From Gnetum montanum (taxonomy: Eukaryota; Streptophyta; Gnetopsida; Gnetales; Gnetaceae), in NCBI GenBank assembly GCA_015680685.1, contig MNCI01016591.1, positions 19,680 to 83,679 of the forward strand: a stretch of DNA of 64,000 nt. Direction: 5' to 3'. This document shows, in pieces, positions 1 to 10,830 of this stretch. Position 1 is the first letter of the stretch; each line of letters starts with the position of its first letter. A program made the translations under genes and the position numbers. Below the pieces are notes generated by a model that did not search any database, had not been told where the DNA came from, and saw nothing but the letters and a program-made list of their open reading frames with translations.

Positions 1-1360
1 CAGCTCCTCCAAGTTTGAGATGGAGGCCTGTGGGAGCACAAGGTACTAGTCTAAAGCTTTTCTTGTTAGAGACATGGCAAAGACATAGATGATTGTGTGT
101 GGCCATTGTTGTAACAATAGAGATTCAGATCTAAAAGTTACCAAATGTGCATTGGGATTGCCCTCCCCATTGTATTTTGTAAATTGGAGGAGTGGCACCC
201 TAGGGGGTAATGTAAGCATGGAAATAGCTAGGCTGATGGGGTCATCATGGTAAAAATCCATGACCTATACCATGTTAGAACTAGTAGCTTTAAGGTGTTT
301 AATTTCCTTAGTGAGGGTCTAGATAAGTTGAAAAGCTTAATCTAGACCTGGTGACGTTGCAGATAGTTATGGGGTTGCCTGAGCAACCATCATATGTGAC
401 GCTATTAGTGGCATTGTAGGGGTAGTGTCCTGGCCCATGGGGGATGTCGTTGGAGCTGCTCTTGTAAATGGTATTGCCTAGGTTGTCCACCACCCAGTGG
501 GTGGTGTTGTTGGTGCAGTGACTGTTGGTAGCAATGTGGGGTTGATAGCTTGCCTGCTTGGTAGGATGGCCCATAGACCTATGCTGGGTTATACTACGTG
601 CATAAGTTGGTGCGCTTGGGGTTACACATAGTATGATACCTGAGATGGTTGTGAAATACATAAAGAAGTGGTTGGTTCCCATCACATGTTTGAGACTAGG
701 TTGGCCGCTAGTGATGGGACAGGTGGAGAAAAGGGACCTGGGGCAAAGCTCGCATGTGACTGTGACATGGGTAGAGTGTGGATGTATGGTAGCATAGTTG
801 TGACTAATGTTGGGTACAATGCTGCGGCATACTAAGAGAGAAGGGTGACTGGGAATGAAGTTGAAGGGCCCCCTTGCTAGTACGTAGAAGGTATGAGATG
901 GCTGGCCATGGCTGACAAAGGTGTAGGTTATGGTAGGGTTGTGGTAACCATGAAGGTGGCAGAAGCAAAGAGTGGGTTCAACTAAAAGATAGCAATGGAA
1001 GGTATGACTATAGTGTAGGTCTACCCACCATCCTTAGAGTGGGAGTCCAAGTCTTCTAGTCCATCCTGGAACTCTTCATCATAATGAGACACTATGTTCC
1101 ATTTCCTAGACCTACTGACTTGTATCAACTAGTCTAAGACCCATTGATATTGTTCAGTTAATGGGATGATGATATCAGGGGTAGGGATGAACTCCCTCTC
1201 GTTCCGATGGAGGAACTCTAAGTTATGTTTATCTTTGAGTTCCTGGTGGTCCAAGGGTAGATTTGCCTAGACTTTTGCACAGAGGAAGTCATATCGCTCT
1301 ACATCTTGCACCAAGTGCTCAGGTGATAGGTTCCATAGTATAAGGGATTGACGTAGTGCC
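1..1360 (-). pseudogene. gag N-terminal half of element A3 (Ty3/gypsy family A), truncated by window start
   Basis: Minus-strand relic of a retrotransposon capsid gene. Near positions 46-261 it reads LPPRVPLLQFTKYNGEGNP followed by an HLVTF-type stretch. The same conserved gag segment occurs in A2 near 53.96 kb and, on the plus strand, in A0 near 21.79 kb. Further upstream (minus sense), about 1,060-1,330 parallels A2 at 54.64-54.87 kb, so the reading continues toward the primer binding site at 1.8 kb. Stops interrupt the frame repeatedly, so no full Gag can be made. The middle part (308-685) is open but poorly conserved between copies. Family identity is clear from the cross-copy match; exact start and end are not. 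Confidence 0.75.
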
Positions 1361-1790
1361 AACATTAGGCTAAGTAGCTACTTAGGACTTGTCATGTTTT
1401 GGACCAAGTAGGGAACCTCCAGGTTTGAGGTGGTGGTGACAATGGTTGTAGGAATCATCTTTTATCATAAGGTGAAAACTGTAAAAGAGAGAAAATGGAA
1501 TTGGGTACGGTGGGGAATTATGCCTGCTACACTAAGTAGGAGTGTTATGCTAGAAGGTTTGCTACTTCATACAAGGTGCAAGCAGCGTGGGGCAATAAAC
1601 AGAGTAAACACGGTAAGGTAAGTAATCGGTTGGAGGCTTTCATCCTACCAGGTCCCAGAGGAACTGTCATTGCAACTAGTTTGCACAACATGGTGTGTAG
1701 ACAACCACAAGGGTGTCATGTCTACGCTAGTAGGTGACGAGGTATAGACAGTATGCAAGATTACCCATGATATGAGAAAAGAGCACCAAA

Positions 1791-1810
1791 GGCCCTCCTT
1801 CTAGCGCCAA
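1791..1810 (-). other. Primer binding site (PBS) of element A3
   Basis: Minus-strand TTGGCGCTAGAAGGAGGGCC, where a cellular tRNA would prime first-strand DNA synthesis. The same site, progressively decayed, lies beside the LTRs of A0 (19,354), A1 (35,557) and A2 (56,184). This copy keeps its CG, the others do not. It fixes the element's orientation: internal region to the left, 5' LTR to the right. Confidence 0.85.
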
Positions 1811-1814
1811 AAAC

Positions 1815-2845
1815 TATGACAACCAAAACCATTGGTGGCTGGAACACTGAGAGGTCACTGGGCATACAGCCTAACCCTAGATCCATGCGAGGGCCATGCT
1901 AGATGTAAACGGATGTGGGGTGCCCTAAACGGTCTGGTCAATCAGATAGGAACTTAATCGGTGTATAATAACCTTTCATAAATGTTGGTTTTAAAGATTT
2001 TATATGCACGTTGAGCGATAAGAAGCAAACATGAATCAATTGAGAATAATGAAAAACATGAAAATAACAAAACAAAATGAAGCAAGTTTGGATGAGAAAG
2101 TGCACTGCCCCAAGATCAAGGGATTTGGTCTTTGCTTGAGTGAAGGAGGTGTACAACAGATGGTAGTGGGGACAAGCACAACTTATGACAAAGCAATATG
2201 GTCATAGCTCCTTGAACTACTATCAACAACTTGCTAATAGGGTTCTTCTGCTTGCCAAGACTAATTGCTGAGAAGCCAAAATGCTAGAATGCCAAACACA
2301 TTCAAAAGCCAACCATGCAAAAAAAGCTAGAAGCCAACCATAGGAATGATGAGCCCAAAAGCTAATCCTTTGAATGATGTTTTCCAAGGAATTTATAGGG
2401 CTAGGGGCAAGAGAAAAATATGGTTTGGATGCCACATGTTGTGGGTCTCACAAAGTGTGATGCTGGGTGACTATGCTATGCTACTGTGTGATGCTGGGTG
2501 TGAAAACTGCTACCTTGTGACTATAATGTTCATGTTGCATGTGCCAAGTTCCAATGAGCTACCATATTTGTTACAAAGAAAACTGGCAATAGTGAATGCA
2601 AAGTGAAGCCTATGCTCTAAGGCTACATCTTCCTTACTCTTGTGAGCAGGGTCAACCATATGGACAACTTTGGGGATAGTCAAAGGGGGGATGCAAAACA
2701 ATGCAAACTTGCTAATTTTGTCTATTGAAGAGATGTCGAAACAAGAGTAACCATTTCTAACAAGTTCTAGAGCTAACTAAAGATGTCTTGAGGCTTCCAC
2801 ATGAATGTTATGTTGTTTATGCTACCCAACATATTGGTGTAAGGT
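1815..2845 (-). repeat. 5' LTR of element A3 (outer boundary unresolved)
   Basis: Starts directly after the PBS. The stretch reading TGCCCTAAACGGTCTGGTC (about 1,921-1,940) aligns with the same part of the A1 LTR (35.68 kb) and A2 LTR (56.33 kb). TTGGATGAGAAAGTGCACTG near 2,088-2,107 parallels GCTTGGATGAGC of the A2 LTR. A minus-strand TATA-like CCCTATAAAT sits at 2,391-2,400, at the place where A1 and A2 carry theirs. The far (U3) end is not resolved: family LTRs run about 1.4-1.6 kb, and the next segment is a tandem array that may be part of this U3 or of the neighbour. Confidence 0.65.
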
Positions 2846-3690
2846 CAACACCTGCATGCTACGTTGTGCTACACTGAAGAGCGTAGTGTGGCATAGCCAT
2901 CAGTCTTGGAAGAAATCTTACCTAAAAGTCAAAAATACCTATCTATGGCCTGGCCAATCAAGCAACTGCAACCTATCTTTCATGTTGAAAGATCTTGGGA
3001 CTTGTTGAGTTCTTCCTTAGGACACTTTGGTGTTTTGCATCCTAGCTATGTTGTGTTATGCTGTGTAGTGTAGCATAGTGTAGCAAACATTGTGACCTGC
3101 ATCCTCATCTGATTTTGCAATGCTTTGTCAAGAAACTTTACTTGAGGCCCTAGGGCAAAGTGGGACAATCAGTCTTGGAGGTTGAAGTGTAACCAAGTGC
3201 AATCCTCTTGCTAGAACCACCTGGCAGAGGGCCTTCATATGTTCTATCCTTGTTATGTTGTGCTATGCTGTGTGGCATAGCATAGTGTAGCACTAAGCTT
3301 GTCTTGGATTCTAACTTAATCTTGCAAACGTTTTGTCACGGGATGTCTATCATATCCTGGTGTGTTAGCAAAGTAAACCTATTTGATGGTGAAACATGGG
3401 TAGATATGCCTACTCCATTACAGCCATCTAAGTAGGAGTATTGTCAGAGTTCATCCCCACTATGTTGTGCTACACTACGTAGCATAGCACAGCATAGCAC
3501 TTAAATAACTAGGATTTCTAACGCGATTTGCAACATTTTCATTGTGTCACATTGCTCATGCATTAAGGATGAAGTGGGGTAGATATCCTGAAGAGCTGAA
3601 TTGTTGTCAATCTACATCCTTTGGGTCCAATCAGTCTCCCCCAAGGCTTAGTATGATGTGCAACATATCGTAGCATAGCAGGCTCCTACA
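2845..3690. repeat. Tandem array, ~205-bp unit, palindromic TGCTAYAC...GTGTAGCA core
   Basis: Four full units and one partial unit start near 2,845, 3,040, 3,245, 3,455 and 3,645. Each begins with a core like TATGTTGTGCTATGCTGTGT followed by GTAGCATAGTGTAGCA, whose halves are inverted repeats of each other. A second conserved block (GATTTTGCAATGCTTTGTCA, AATCTTGCAAACGTTTTGTCA and similar) lies about 70 bp later in successive units. Units are clearly diverged. The array lies between the A3 LTR and the 3' domain of B1 and could belong to either. Confidence 0.75.
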
Positions 3691-3979
3691 GTTAGAAAAC
3701 TTGCTAAATCTTTTTGTTCATCCTAAACACTTTTGGAAACTCCTAGCCTAGTCCCTAGGTAGACCATCAGTTGGGCCAAGTATCAAGTTAGGCAAGCTAG
3801 AGGTTGTAGCAAGCCTATCAACCCAAGAGATAGAAAATTTTCCAGACTGTACAGTTTACCCCTAGTTCCTCTTTCATGCAAATTGGCCTTGTGATTAGAT
3901 GCCATGTTGACTGTGCCATAGAGGGCATTTTCTACATAGTCCAACATGACACCATGCTTATGGGGACCCTTGCCCACAT

Positions 3980-5050
3980 TTTGGGACTGCTAAATCATGA
4001 GAGTCCCAAAATTTATGGTTTTCTAGGTGGTGGTTTCTCTTCCTCTATTCTGGTTGTGGAAAGTGTTTTATCTTTCATCATTTCATGCCACAAGGTAATT
4101 GGGGCATGATGGAGTGTGTCATTGGCATTTCGTGTTATCCTTGCTTGTTTGCACAACTTTCTGATCAGGTAGGAAAAGAGCAAAGCTCGCCTTCCACATT
4201 CATTTTCCAGGAACCATTTCTCAATTTCCAAGAAGAGTAACTATGGAAGGTTGATAGGAAATTTCTTGCTTAAAGTGGCACATGCATGAGCAAAGAAGGC
4301 AATGATTTTTTTGGGTCTTACTGTTGGATTTAAGTGGTAAGCTCTAATTTTGGAGTAAACTCTTTCTACAATGGTCAATGTGTCAAACTCCTTATAGTCT
4401 ACCCCATAGCATCGCATGGTCCACTCCACTTTCACCTTGGGATCTTCTTATTTTGAAATTTCTACCACATCAGCCTCAATTCAGGCAACCTAAGAGCTTG
4501 TGTGATTGCCTCTACAGAGTAAGGCACATGGATGTCTTTGATTCTTACTCATGACCTTTTCTACCGATTTGTCCAGAAGAGACAGGCTTCCCCTAGATAC
4601 CACTCACCACTAGACGTGATGATTCGCAACATAGGAGAATTTTGTAGCTAAGTTCTAGCTTCTTCTAGGGAACTTTCTAGGAAAAATCCAAAGTTTAATT
4701 CTTGAAGTATTGTTCATTGTATCTCTTTCAGCTTGATAGCATCAAGGCAGGCCCTATTCAAGGTAACCTTAAGCCATGGCACTCTTGTTGGAGTCTTGTC
4801 CTCATGTGATTATTCTATGGGGACCTCTTCTTCAAGAATCTGATAAAAAAATTCCACATCAAGTTCCTCACAAAGAGGGCTAGTTGCATGTGAGCCCTCT
4901 ACATATTCCTGAGGTTGCATGCCCCATTCCCATCCAATTCTAGGTTTCCTCTCTTGGGATTCGGATGGTCCAAGGGCCATCATGAGCATCCTAGAGGACA
5001 CATAGTTGATTTGCATCAAGGACACACCATCGAACCAAGCCATCTACACA
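3980..5050 (-). pseudogene. 3' domain of element B1, 'putative plant transposon protein'-like
   Basis: Minus-strand relic downstream of the B1 RNase H. Hand translation gives VRIKDIHVPYSVEAITQAL then RLPE, resembling the VRGKxVxFSxxAIxxxLGLPE block of the domain known as 'putative plant transposon protein'. About 150 codons later comes ALLFSYLIRKLCKQARI, resembling its LLFPSLITxLCxxAGV block. The order and spacing of both blocks fit the family. The frame is broken at about 4,240, 4,440, 4,640 and 4,800. The stretch at 4,810-5,043 is open but I recognise nothing in it. The function of this domain in LTR elements is not established. Integrase would be expected here in a complete element; only a possible trace of its zinc-binding start precedes this region. 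Confidence 0.5.
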
Positions 5051-5240
5051 CACCTTGTAAAGGTGTCCATTGATTTCCATGAAGTGCTTGGCACTGTAAA
5101 GTAACTATTGTTTCTTCCAATGATCCAACTCCTTTGTTAGCTCTTGTGTAAGAAGATAGGTAAGGATGTCATCGAACCAATTTGATTCTATGGGCATCTC
5201 CATCATGATTACTCTAGCAAAGAGGAGTTCATCTAGAAAC
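5050..5240 (-). pseudogene. Possible start of integrase (H2C2 leader region) of B1
   Basis: Directly after RNase H, the minus strand reads NWFDDILTYLLTQELTKEL and then LYKVCVDGLVRWCVLDANQL after a frame change. This resembles the linker between RNase H and the integrase zinc finger in Athila-like polyproteins (PWYADIVNYL ... DGVIRRCVP). The zinc-finger histidines and the DDE core do not follow, so integrase is truncated or replaced by the 3' domain at about 5,045. Confidence 0.5.
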
Positions 5241-5950
5241 TAGTCAAAGAGTGGGCTCTCCTCCTCCATGCTATCCCATCGTAATCGAGACAAGTGATTA
5301 GAAACCATGTTCTCAGTTCCCTTTTTGTCCACCATAGTAAGATCAAATTCTTGAAGGATCACTAGCCATCGTATGACATGGGGACTCACCTTTGGTTTGT
5401 TCATAAGGAACTTAATGGCACTATGATCCATATCCACAAACACCTTGTATCTGAGCACATAATGTCAAAAATTTTCTAAGGAGAACACCACTACCATTAA
5501 TTATTTTTCGATGGTGGTGTAACTTAGCTAAGCACCCACAATACTTTGGCTTGCATGGTGGATGTAATATGGACACTTCTGGTCATCCAACTGCATGAGC
5601 ACAGTCCCTAATGCATAATTATATGTATCTATCATGATGTAAAATAGTCTAGACCAATTGGGGGCTCTACAAGTTTTTGCTTTAGCATTTTGAATGCAAA
5701 TTCACATTCCTGAGTCCAAACAAATAGAGCATCTTTCTTTTTCAACTCCACCAATGGGATGGTGGTCTTTGAGAAATTCTTGATGAAGCACTGGTAGTAG
5801 CCAATGTGTCCACAGAACGACCAGACATCCCTTATAGTTCCTAGCTAACTAGTAATTCCTTGGATGACCCTGATTTTCTTAAGATCCACTTCGATCCATT
5901 ATAAAATTTGATGCCCCAAAAAAATGCCTTCTTGGACCATTAGATGGCTC
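5240..5950 (-). pseudogene. RNase H / RT connection of element B1
   Basis: The open part (5,240-5,458) reads YKVFVDMDHSAIKFLMNKP and then LQEFDLTMVDKKGTENMV, ending NHLSRL. This is the C-terminal RNase H signature of plant Ty3/gypsy polymerases (usual form TDHxALKYLL ... RWxLLLQEFDL ... ADHLSRL). Upstream to 5,950 the connection domain is present, with stops. RNase H removes the RNA of the RNA:DNA hybrid during reverse transcription. It is non-functional here because of in-frame stops. Confidence 0.85.
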
Positions 5951-6560
5951 TTTTTCTAGTTGAGTAATAAGTTAGTTTCTACAAATTGCTTTAAAACTTG
6001 CTCAAGATAGTCCAAGGCTTGCTTGAATATTGCTCCATAGGTGGAGAAGTCATCCATAAAAGCTTCTACACTATTGCTAATTTTCTGCTGGAAGATGCTG
6101 AGGACAAGGCATTGGAAGGTTACTAGCACATTACACAGGCCCAAGGGCATCTTCCTATATGTGAAATTCCCCCAGAGACTCATAAATGTTGTCTTGGCCT
6201 AGTCCTTTGGTGCAATATGGATTTGGTTATAGCCACTATAACCATCCAGGAAGCTGTAGTAACAATGCCCCAAAATGGTATCCAACAGCTGGTCCACAAA
6301 TGGAAGTGGAAAATGATCCTTAAAGGTTACCATATTTAGTAATCAAAAATCGATACAAAATCTTGTTTTTCCATCCTTTTTTGAGACAATAACGAGTGGG
6401 CAAACCCACTCACTATTCACATTGGGGTAGATGAATCCCACCTTTAGTAATTGCTCAATTTTATCCTTGACAATTTGTTTAAGTTTGAGATTCAATCATC
6501 TTTGTGGCTATCTCATGGCTTCATGGAAGGGTTGATATAGATTCGATGTTGGCATATCCT
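5950..6560 (-). pseudogene. Reverse transcriptase of element B1 (Athila-like Ty3/gypsy)
   Basis: Polymerase domain on the minus strand. At 6,216-6,252 it reads FLDGYSGYNQIHIAP. From 6,183 down to 5,956 come FTYRKMPLGLCN and then FMDDFSTYG, so the catalytic FMDD box is intact. Then NLLLN and a HLMVQEGIFLGH-like block follow near 5,930. This motif series, with FMDDF rather than YVDDI, matches Athila-type RTs. The tRNA-Asp-type PBS at 10,074 agrees. The N-terminal part (6,300-6,560) is frameshifted. Compare the different RT in A2 near 44.3 kb, which reads YVDDI. Confidence 0.88.
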
Positions 6561-6904
6561 AGGATCAATCCTTGTTAACTCAGGATATGACCATGCAAAG
6601 GCAATCAACCACTTGTTCACCATCCCTAGCAACTTCTTTTTTTGTTCAGAAGAAAGAGTACAATTGATTATTACTGACTTACCATTTCACAAGAATGCAT
6701 ATTCCAAATTAACTGGTAAGGGTTTTAGTTCTAGGGGCTCTTTTTTAAAGCTTTCAGGGATCTGCAACTTTCCCCAATTAGTAACATCATTAGTAGTAAA
6801 AAATTTTTGATGGACCTATTCCAATTTGTTTATGCTTCCCATGTAGGTACATACAAGGCTCTAAGAGGATTCCAGGCATAGGGTGCTATTGTCAAAATTA
6901 GCAG

Positions 6905-7342
6905 TCAACCACTAGGTTCCTTCTTGGTTAGTGGTTTCTGCATATAGGCATCATTGAATTTCTGATTCAGCAGCACACCAACTGCATGCTTGAATGGATA
7001 TCTGCTTAATGGACCAGAGTTGCTACACATAGTTTCACCCAGAGTCACTATACACAAAAGGATTTTCCTTGGAAATTTTAAGAGAGAGAGACCTCGGAGT
7101 CCCAAATGTGCATCCATCGTGCTGAGCCATGCTCTTCCCATTATAATCAAGAAGTCCCCCTTGTAATTATCAACATAGATCACTAGGAAATTAGCAGGGT
7201 AGGACCACCCACAAATAGTGGTCACAATATCTTCTACCAATCCCAAGGGAACAATAATGGATTGGTCTTTCAACTCGAGCCAAATATTGCGTTGCTTCAA
7301 TAGAGGTAGGTTCCAAGTCTTATACATATCATGTGAAGTCAA
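6905..7342 (-). pseudogene. Aspartic protease region of element B1
   Basis: A 145-codon open stretch. It contains LGLVEDIVTTICGWSYPANF followed by IIMGRAWLSTMDAHLG. The second block matches the LILGRPWLATxxAxID end of retrotransposon aspartic proteases, and the first matches the GxIEDVxVxVxxxxFPADF block before it. The enzyme processes the Gag-Pol polyprotein. It lies between gag (7.8-10.0 kb) and RT (below 6.56 kb), as expected. The region 6,560-6,905 is decayed linker. The active-site DTG/DSG lies upstream of the open part and was not identified. Confidence 0.75.
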
Positions 7343-7836
7343 GTTCTCTACTACTTAAAGGTATATGAGGGGGCTTCCTAGATTAGTCAATTTCTACGGG
7401 AGATGACCCACCTTGATCCAGGCCATCATAGCATGTGTTAACATGATGGTTTGCACTTTGAAAGGCATTTGGTTCGAAGGTCACTCAAAGGATTGAACAC
7501 CAAAGGTAGTTGGAGATACAAGGGTACTGGCCATAGCTAAGTGTGAGGATATTTTTAGGTTATTAAGCTTAAAAAAGAAACATTTTAATGCTTTTGATTT
7601 TAACTTGCTCAATGGAGAGGCTAGTTGTAAATTGATGGTCCTCGTGGCATTACATTGCTATGGCTATGGAGGTATTTCTCCCTGCATGGGCGGAGTGGGA
7701 AGTAGCTGAGTTGAGGACTGATGGATAGGTATAGCAAAGGGAGGTGGCGAAGGATAGTGTGAATGTGGGTTTCCCCCCTTAGGTGATGGAGCTTGGGCCT
7801 AAAAATATTCTAGGGGATAGTAATGATTTTGGAAGG

Positions 7837-10020
7837 TCATGTGACTAGAAGAGTCACGTAGGGAGATTGGCTACTCAACGTAGCATCCATAAGGATCCAA
7901 ATTTTGGTAAAGGTATTGCTACCTTGGGGGTGGCATCCCCCACAACTGTGGGTGTTGCCATTATTAGTAGTGCTCATACAGTTGTAGTGAAGCTCCACTT
8001 GGATAATATCCCTGTTGCTAGTGGAATTGCCTTGGGGATAAGGCAATCTCCAGGGTATTTGCCTTTTTTCTAAGCAAGGATTTAGAGTGTAAACCCTAGA
8101 CTCTTGCAAATGTGACACCATGGGGCAACATCCCTTAGGATGTTTGTACTGGCATATGTCACATCCATCATCTTCCTCGATGTCAGAGTCTGCAACTTTT
8201 TCTACCGTAGCAACTTTTCCTTTACCTTTGTGGTAGGCACGTTCAGCTTCTTTCCTCCTTTGTTGATCCCGATCGTTAGTTTGTTCTTTGGATTCTTCTG
8301 CAATATTTAGACCACTTTGGAAATTTTTATCTAAAGAATCCCACATCTCTTCCACTTTGGCTGAAATTTTAGAAGCAAATTTTTTCTATGGGCAAGGTCT
8401 TCCTATTCACCGTTGCATCCAATGGTGATTTCTCCTCATCCTCACAAAATCAAACTTCCCTCTTTCAAATGGAAGGGTCCTAATTATATTTCTCTACACT
8501 TTCCTCTTTTGTAGTTCCCCCTCTTCCTTGGCTACTTGCTCAATTAATCACTGAAGTTGATAAGCCCTTAACTTTGATAGCCATCCTTGAGTGTAAATGC
8601 CAAAGGTCCTTCTTGTTTTGAAATGGAGCCCATATATGACATGGCAGATCTATTCCTATTGAGAGTAGCCATGACTAGGGCATTGGTACAACAACAAGGA
8701 ATATCTACTCATGACTGCATCCAAGGATTCATGGCTACCTTGTTTCCACCCCTAAATTTGTCATCTCAAATTACACACTCTAGAGTAAGTTTGGTATTTG
8801 TCATTGAAGAGTTCCAGCATCATACTCCATTGCCTAATTAATTTCGGCTCTAGAGACCAATACCAACTTTCTACTTTCTTAATGAGTGTTCAAGGAAATA
8901 GCTTGAGTTTCTATCATTCATTTTCAATATTCTACAGGGTGCAGGTGTCATGAAATTCTTGCAAGTGAGTCTACGAATCACAATTATATCCCCCTTCAAA
9001 TTTGAGGATGTTGTTCATATTAAGGCACTTGATCTGACTATCTCTCAAGTGCCTGGAAGGTATTTGAACTACCTCAGCTATGTGGAGCATGCTTCGAGTG
9101 GCATGTAGTGGTTCATCAAAGTCATGATCCCGATGATGGCCATGATAGCTATGATGGTCTCTACTATCTTTCCTTTCATGATAGTGAGCCTCCCGTAACC
9201 ATCCAAGCCCTTGGTCACGATGTTCCCGTCGGCATCCTCGATCATGTCAATCTCTATGATCAATCCCTTCTACAACAGTTATAGTCAAATTTAGAACCTA
9301 TTAAAGCTAAGGTGAAAAGGGAGAAATGAGAAGGGGGGGAGGACTACCACCCCCATGGTGCCAATCACCTCCTTTTCCATGATGATGATCTCGATCTTCA
9401 TGTCCACCTTCACCTTTGCCATGATCTCCCCTGGGAGATCCCTCAGCATCTTGAAACTCCTAGTCACTTGAACCTTTACTCTGTATGATGGATTGGATAT
9501 TCTAACATGGGGGCAGAGCTGCAGAAGAATGGGAACTCTGAGGAATAGGTTCCTCATCATTATGTTGGGCCTAAAGGGACAAATGATTACTATACCATTT
9601 GCCCTTTGCTCATTCATGGTGTTTTTCCTACTGTAGGTCCTGTGTATGCTATGCCTCATTTGACCAATAGTCCCAATAATTGTGCTCCTCCATAATGTAC
9701 TCCTCACCTCAGCTTGATTGCCCAGTCTAGTGAGAGTTTCAAGTAGCATTCCAAGAGCCATGTGATTAGGGGGAAGTATAATGTGGCCCTCCATGTCTCG
9801 CCATCACATCTGCTCATCCTGATGCAGGATGAAGGTGAAGTTTGGTACATAATCATCCAGATGCATATACACCACCCAACATTCCTAAGGCACTTACAAG
9901 TTAGATTTGTCTTGACTATGAGAAGAAGACATACTAGTGTTAAACAAAAAATAACTTGGTGTGCCTTACCCTTACCTAAGTCTCCTAGCGTGAGTTGATT
10001 TTGATGTATGGGGTCCATTC
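7837..10020 (-). pseudogene. gag of element B1
   Basis: Minus-strand gag relic. 7,837-8,355 is a long open stretch with an acidic, lysine-rich segment and a cysteine cluster (CDICQYKHPKGCC), possibly a decayed nucleocapsid knuckle. It ends in a block with HSCGGCH that recurs in B2. Around 9,000-9,060 the IP-F-G-Y type motif of gag appears (NNILKFEGGYN). 9,291-9,794 and 9,704-10,018 are overlapping open fragments of the N-terminal part. The same order of blocks recurs at 15.61-17.61 kb in B2, which confirms they form one gene. Start probably near 10,020, close to the PBS at 10,074. Confidence 0.72.
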
Positions 10021-10073
10021 CAATGAAGTGAGTGATGATCTCACTAAGGCTAGATAGTGCAAGTGAGACTAAC

Positions 10074-10093
10074 AGTCCCTGGCAATGGCTGCA
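10074..10093 (-). other. PBS of element B1 (tRNA-Asp type, decayed)
   Basis: Plus-strand AGTCCCTGGCAATGGCTGCA is a mutated complement of the plant tRNA-Asp-type PBS (TGGCGCCGTTGCCGGGGACT). Both CG pairs have become TG or CA. It lies just upstream of gag on the minus strand. Confidence 0.7.
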
Positions 10094-10620
10094 TTTCTAG
10101 GACTCCCAATTCCTAACGTGGAGTAATTTGGTAGCCTAATTTCTCACTTTTCTTAGCCCCCAATAGTGAACAAGGTTGCAGATCTAAAGTTGTAGTAGAG
10201 GAGGTTTTATAGAATTAGGAGTAACTAACCTTTCGAATCATGAAGTAGATCACATTGGCTTTAATGGGCTTTGAACTCCTACCCTAGTGAACCCCCTTTT
10301 TGCTCTTTCATGAGAAACACTTGTACAAATCCTTTAACTTATTATTTATTCATTTAACTAAAGTTTCAAATTTTAGATTTTGTTCAATTTTCTTAGGTTA
10401 TGATTTCTAGATCTATATTTCTTTATTTTTATATCATTCATTTTGGATTGCATGAGTTCTTGAGTGATCTGCTAGACTATCCAAAGTACCTAGAATCCCA
10501 TTTTTTTAGAGGCCCTGGGGATTTGGGGTTGATGTTGTTGCATTGAATCTCTCAACTTTCCAATGATCAATTTTTCCAATTGCAAAGCATTTGGCCCTAC
10601 TATGATATTAGTTACTTGAG
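10094..10620 (-). repeat. Presumed 5' LTR remnant of B1
   Basis: By position beyond the PBS this should be the 5' LTR, but I find no matching second LTR in the window, and a plus-strand RT fragment of another element starts near 10,638. Assignment rests on the PBS only; the sequence itself shows nothing diagnostic. Confidence 0.3.
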
Positions 10621-10637
10621 ATTCACTTATATCTAAT

Positions 10638-10830
10638 AATGTTAGTGAGGTTTGAAATTTTCTTAGGTTGGTAGGATACTATAAGAGATTCATGAAGAAC
10701 TTCTTTGATATCACTTCACCACTCATGAAGCTTATGTGGAAGGATGCTAGATTCACATGAGTTTCACATTGTCAAATTGCATTTGATGAACTCATGAAAT
10801 TATTGAAATCTCATAAGAGGCACTATTCCA
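10638..10830 (+). pseudogene. Orphan RT/RNase H connection fragment of another Ty3/gypsy element
   Basis: Plus-strand translation gives NVSEV, one stop, NFLRLVGYYKRFMKNFFDIT, then SPLMKLMWKDARFT, a stop, and CQIAFDELMKLLKS. This is the highly conserved start of the RNase H connection region (usual form NVTEVRSFLGLAGYYRRFI ... SPLTxLLKK ... CxxAFxxLKxxL). It points the opposite way to B1 and B2, so it comes from a separate insertion whose other parts I cannot find. The frame contains two stops. Confidence 0.85.

Noticed and set aside
308-685. 125-codon open frame with a signal-peptide-like start
   Set aside because: It falls in the variable part of A3 gag; the equivalent parts of A1 and A2 do not preserve it as a separate protein.
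2660-2705. CAAAGGGGGGATGCAAAAC on the plus strand looks like a polypurine tract and LTR start
   Set aside because: No matching LTR to its right and no plus-strand internal region to its left; the surrounding sequence reads as the minus-strand A3 LTR.
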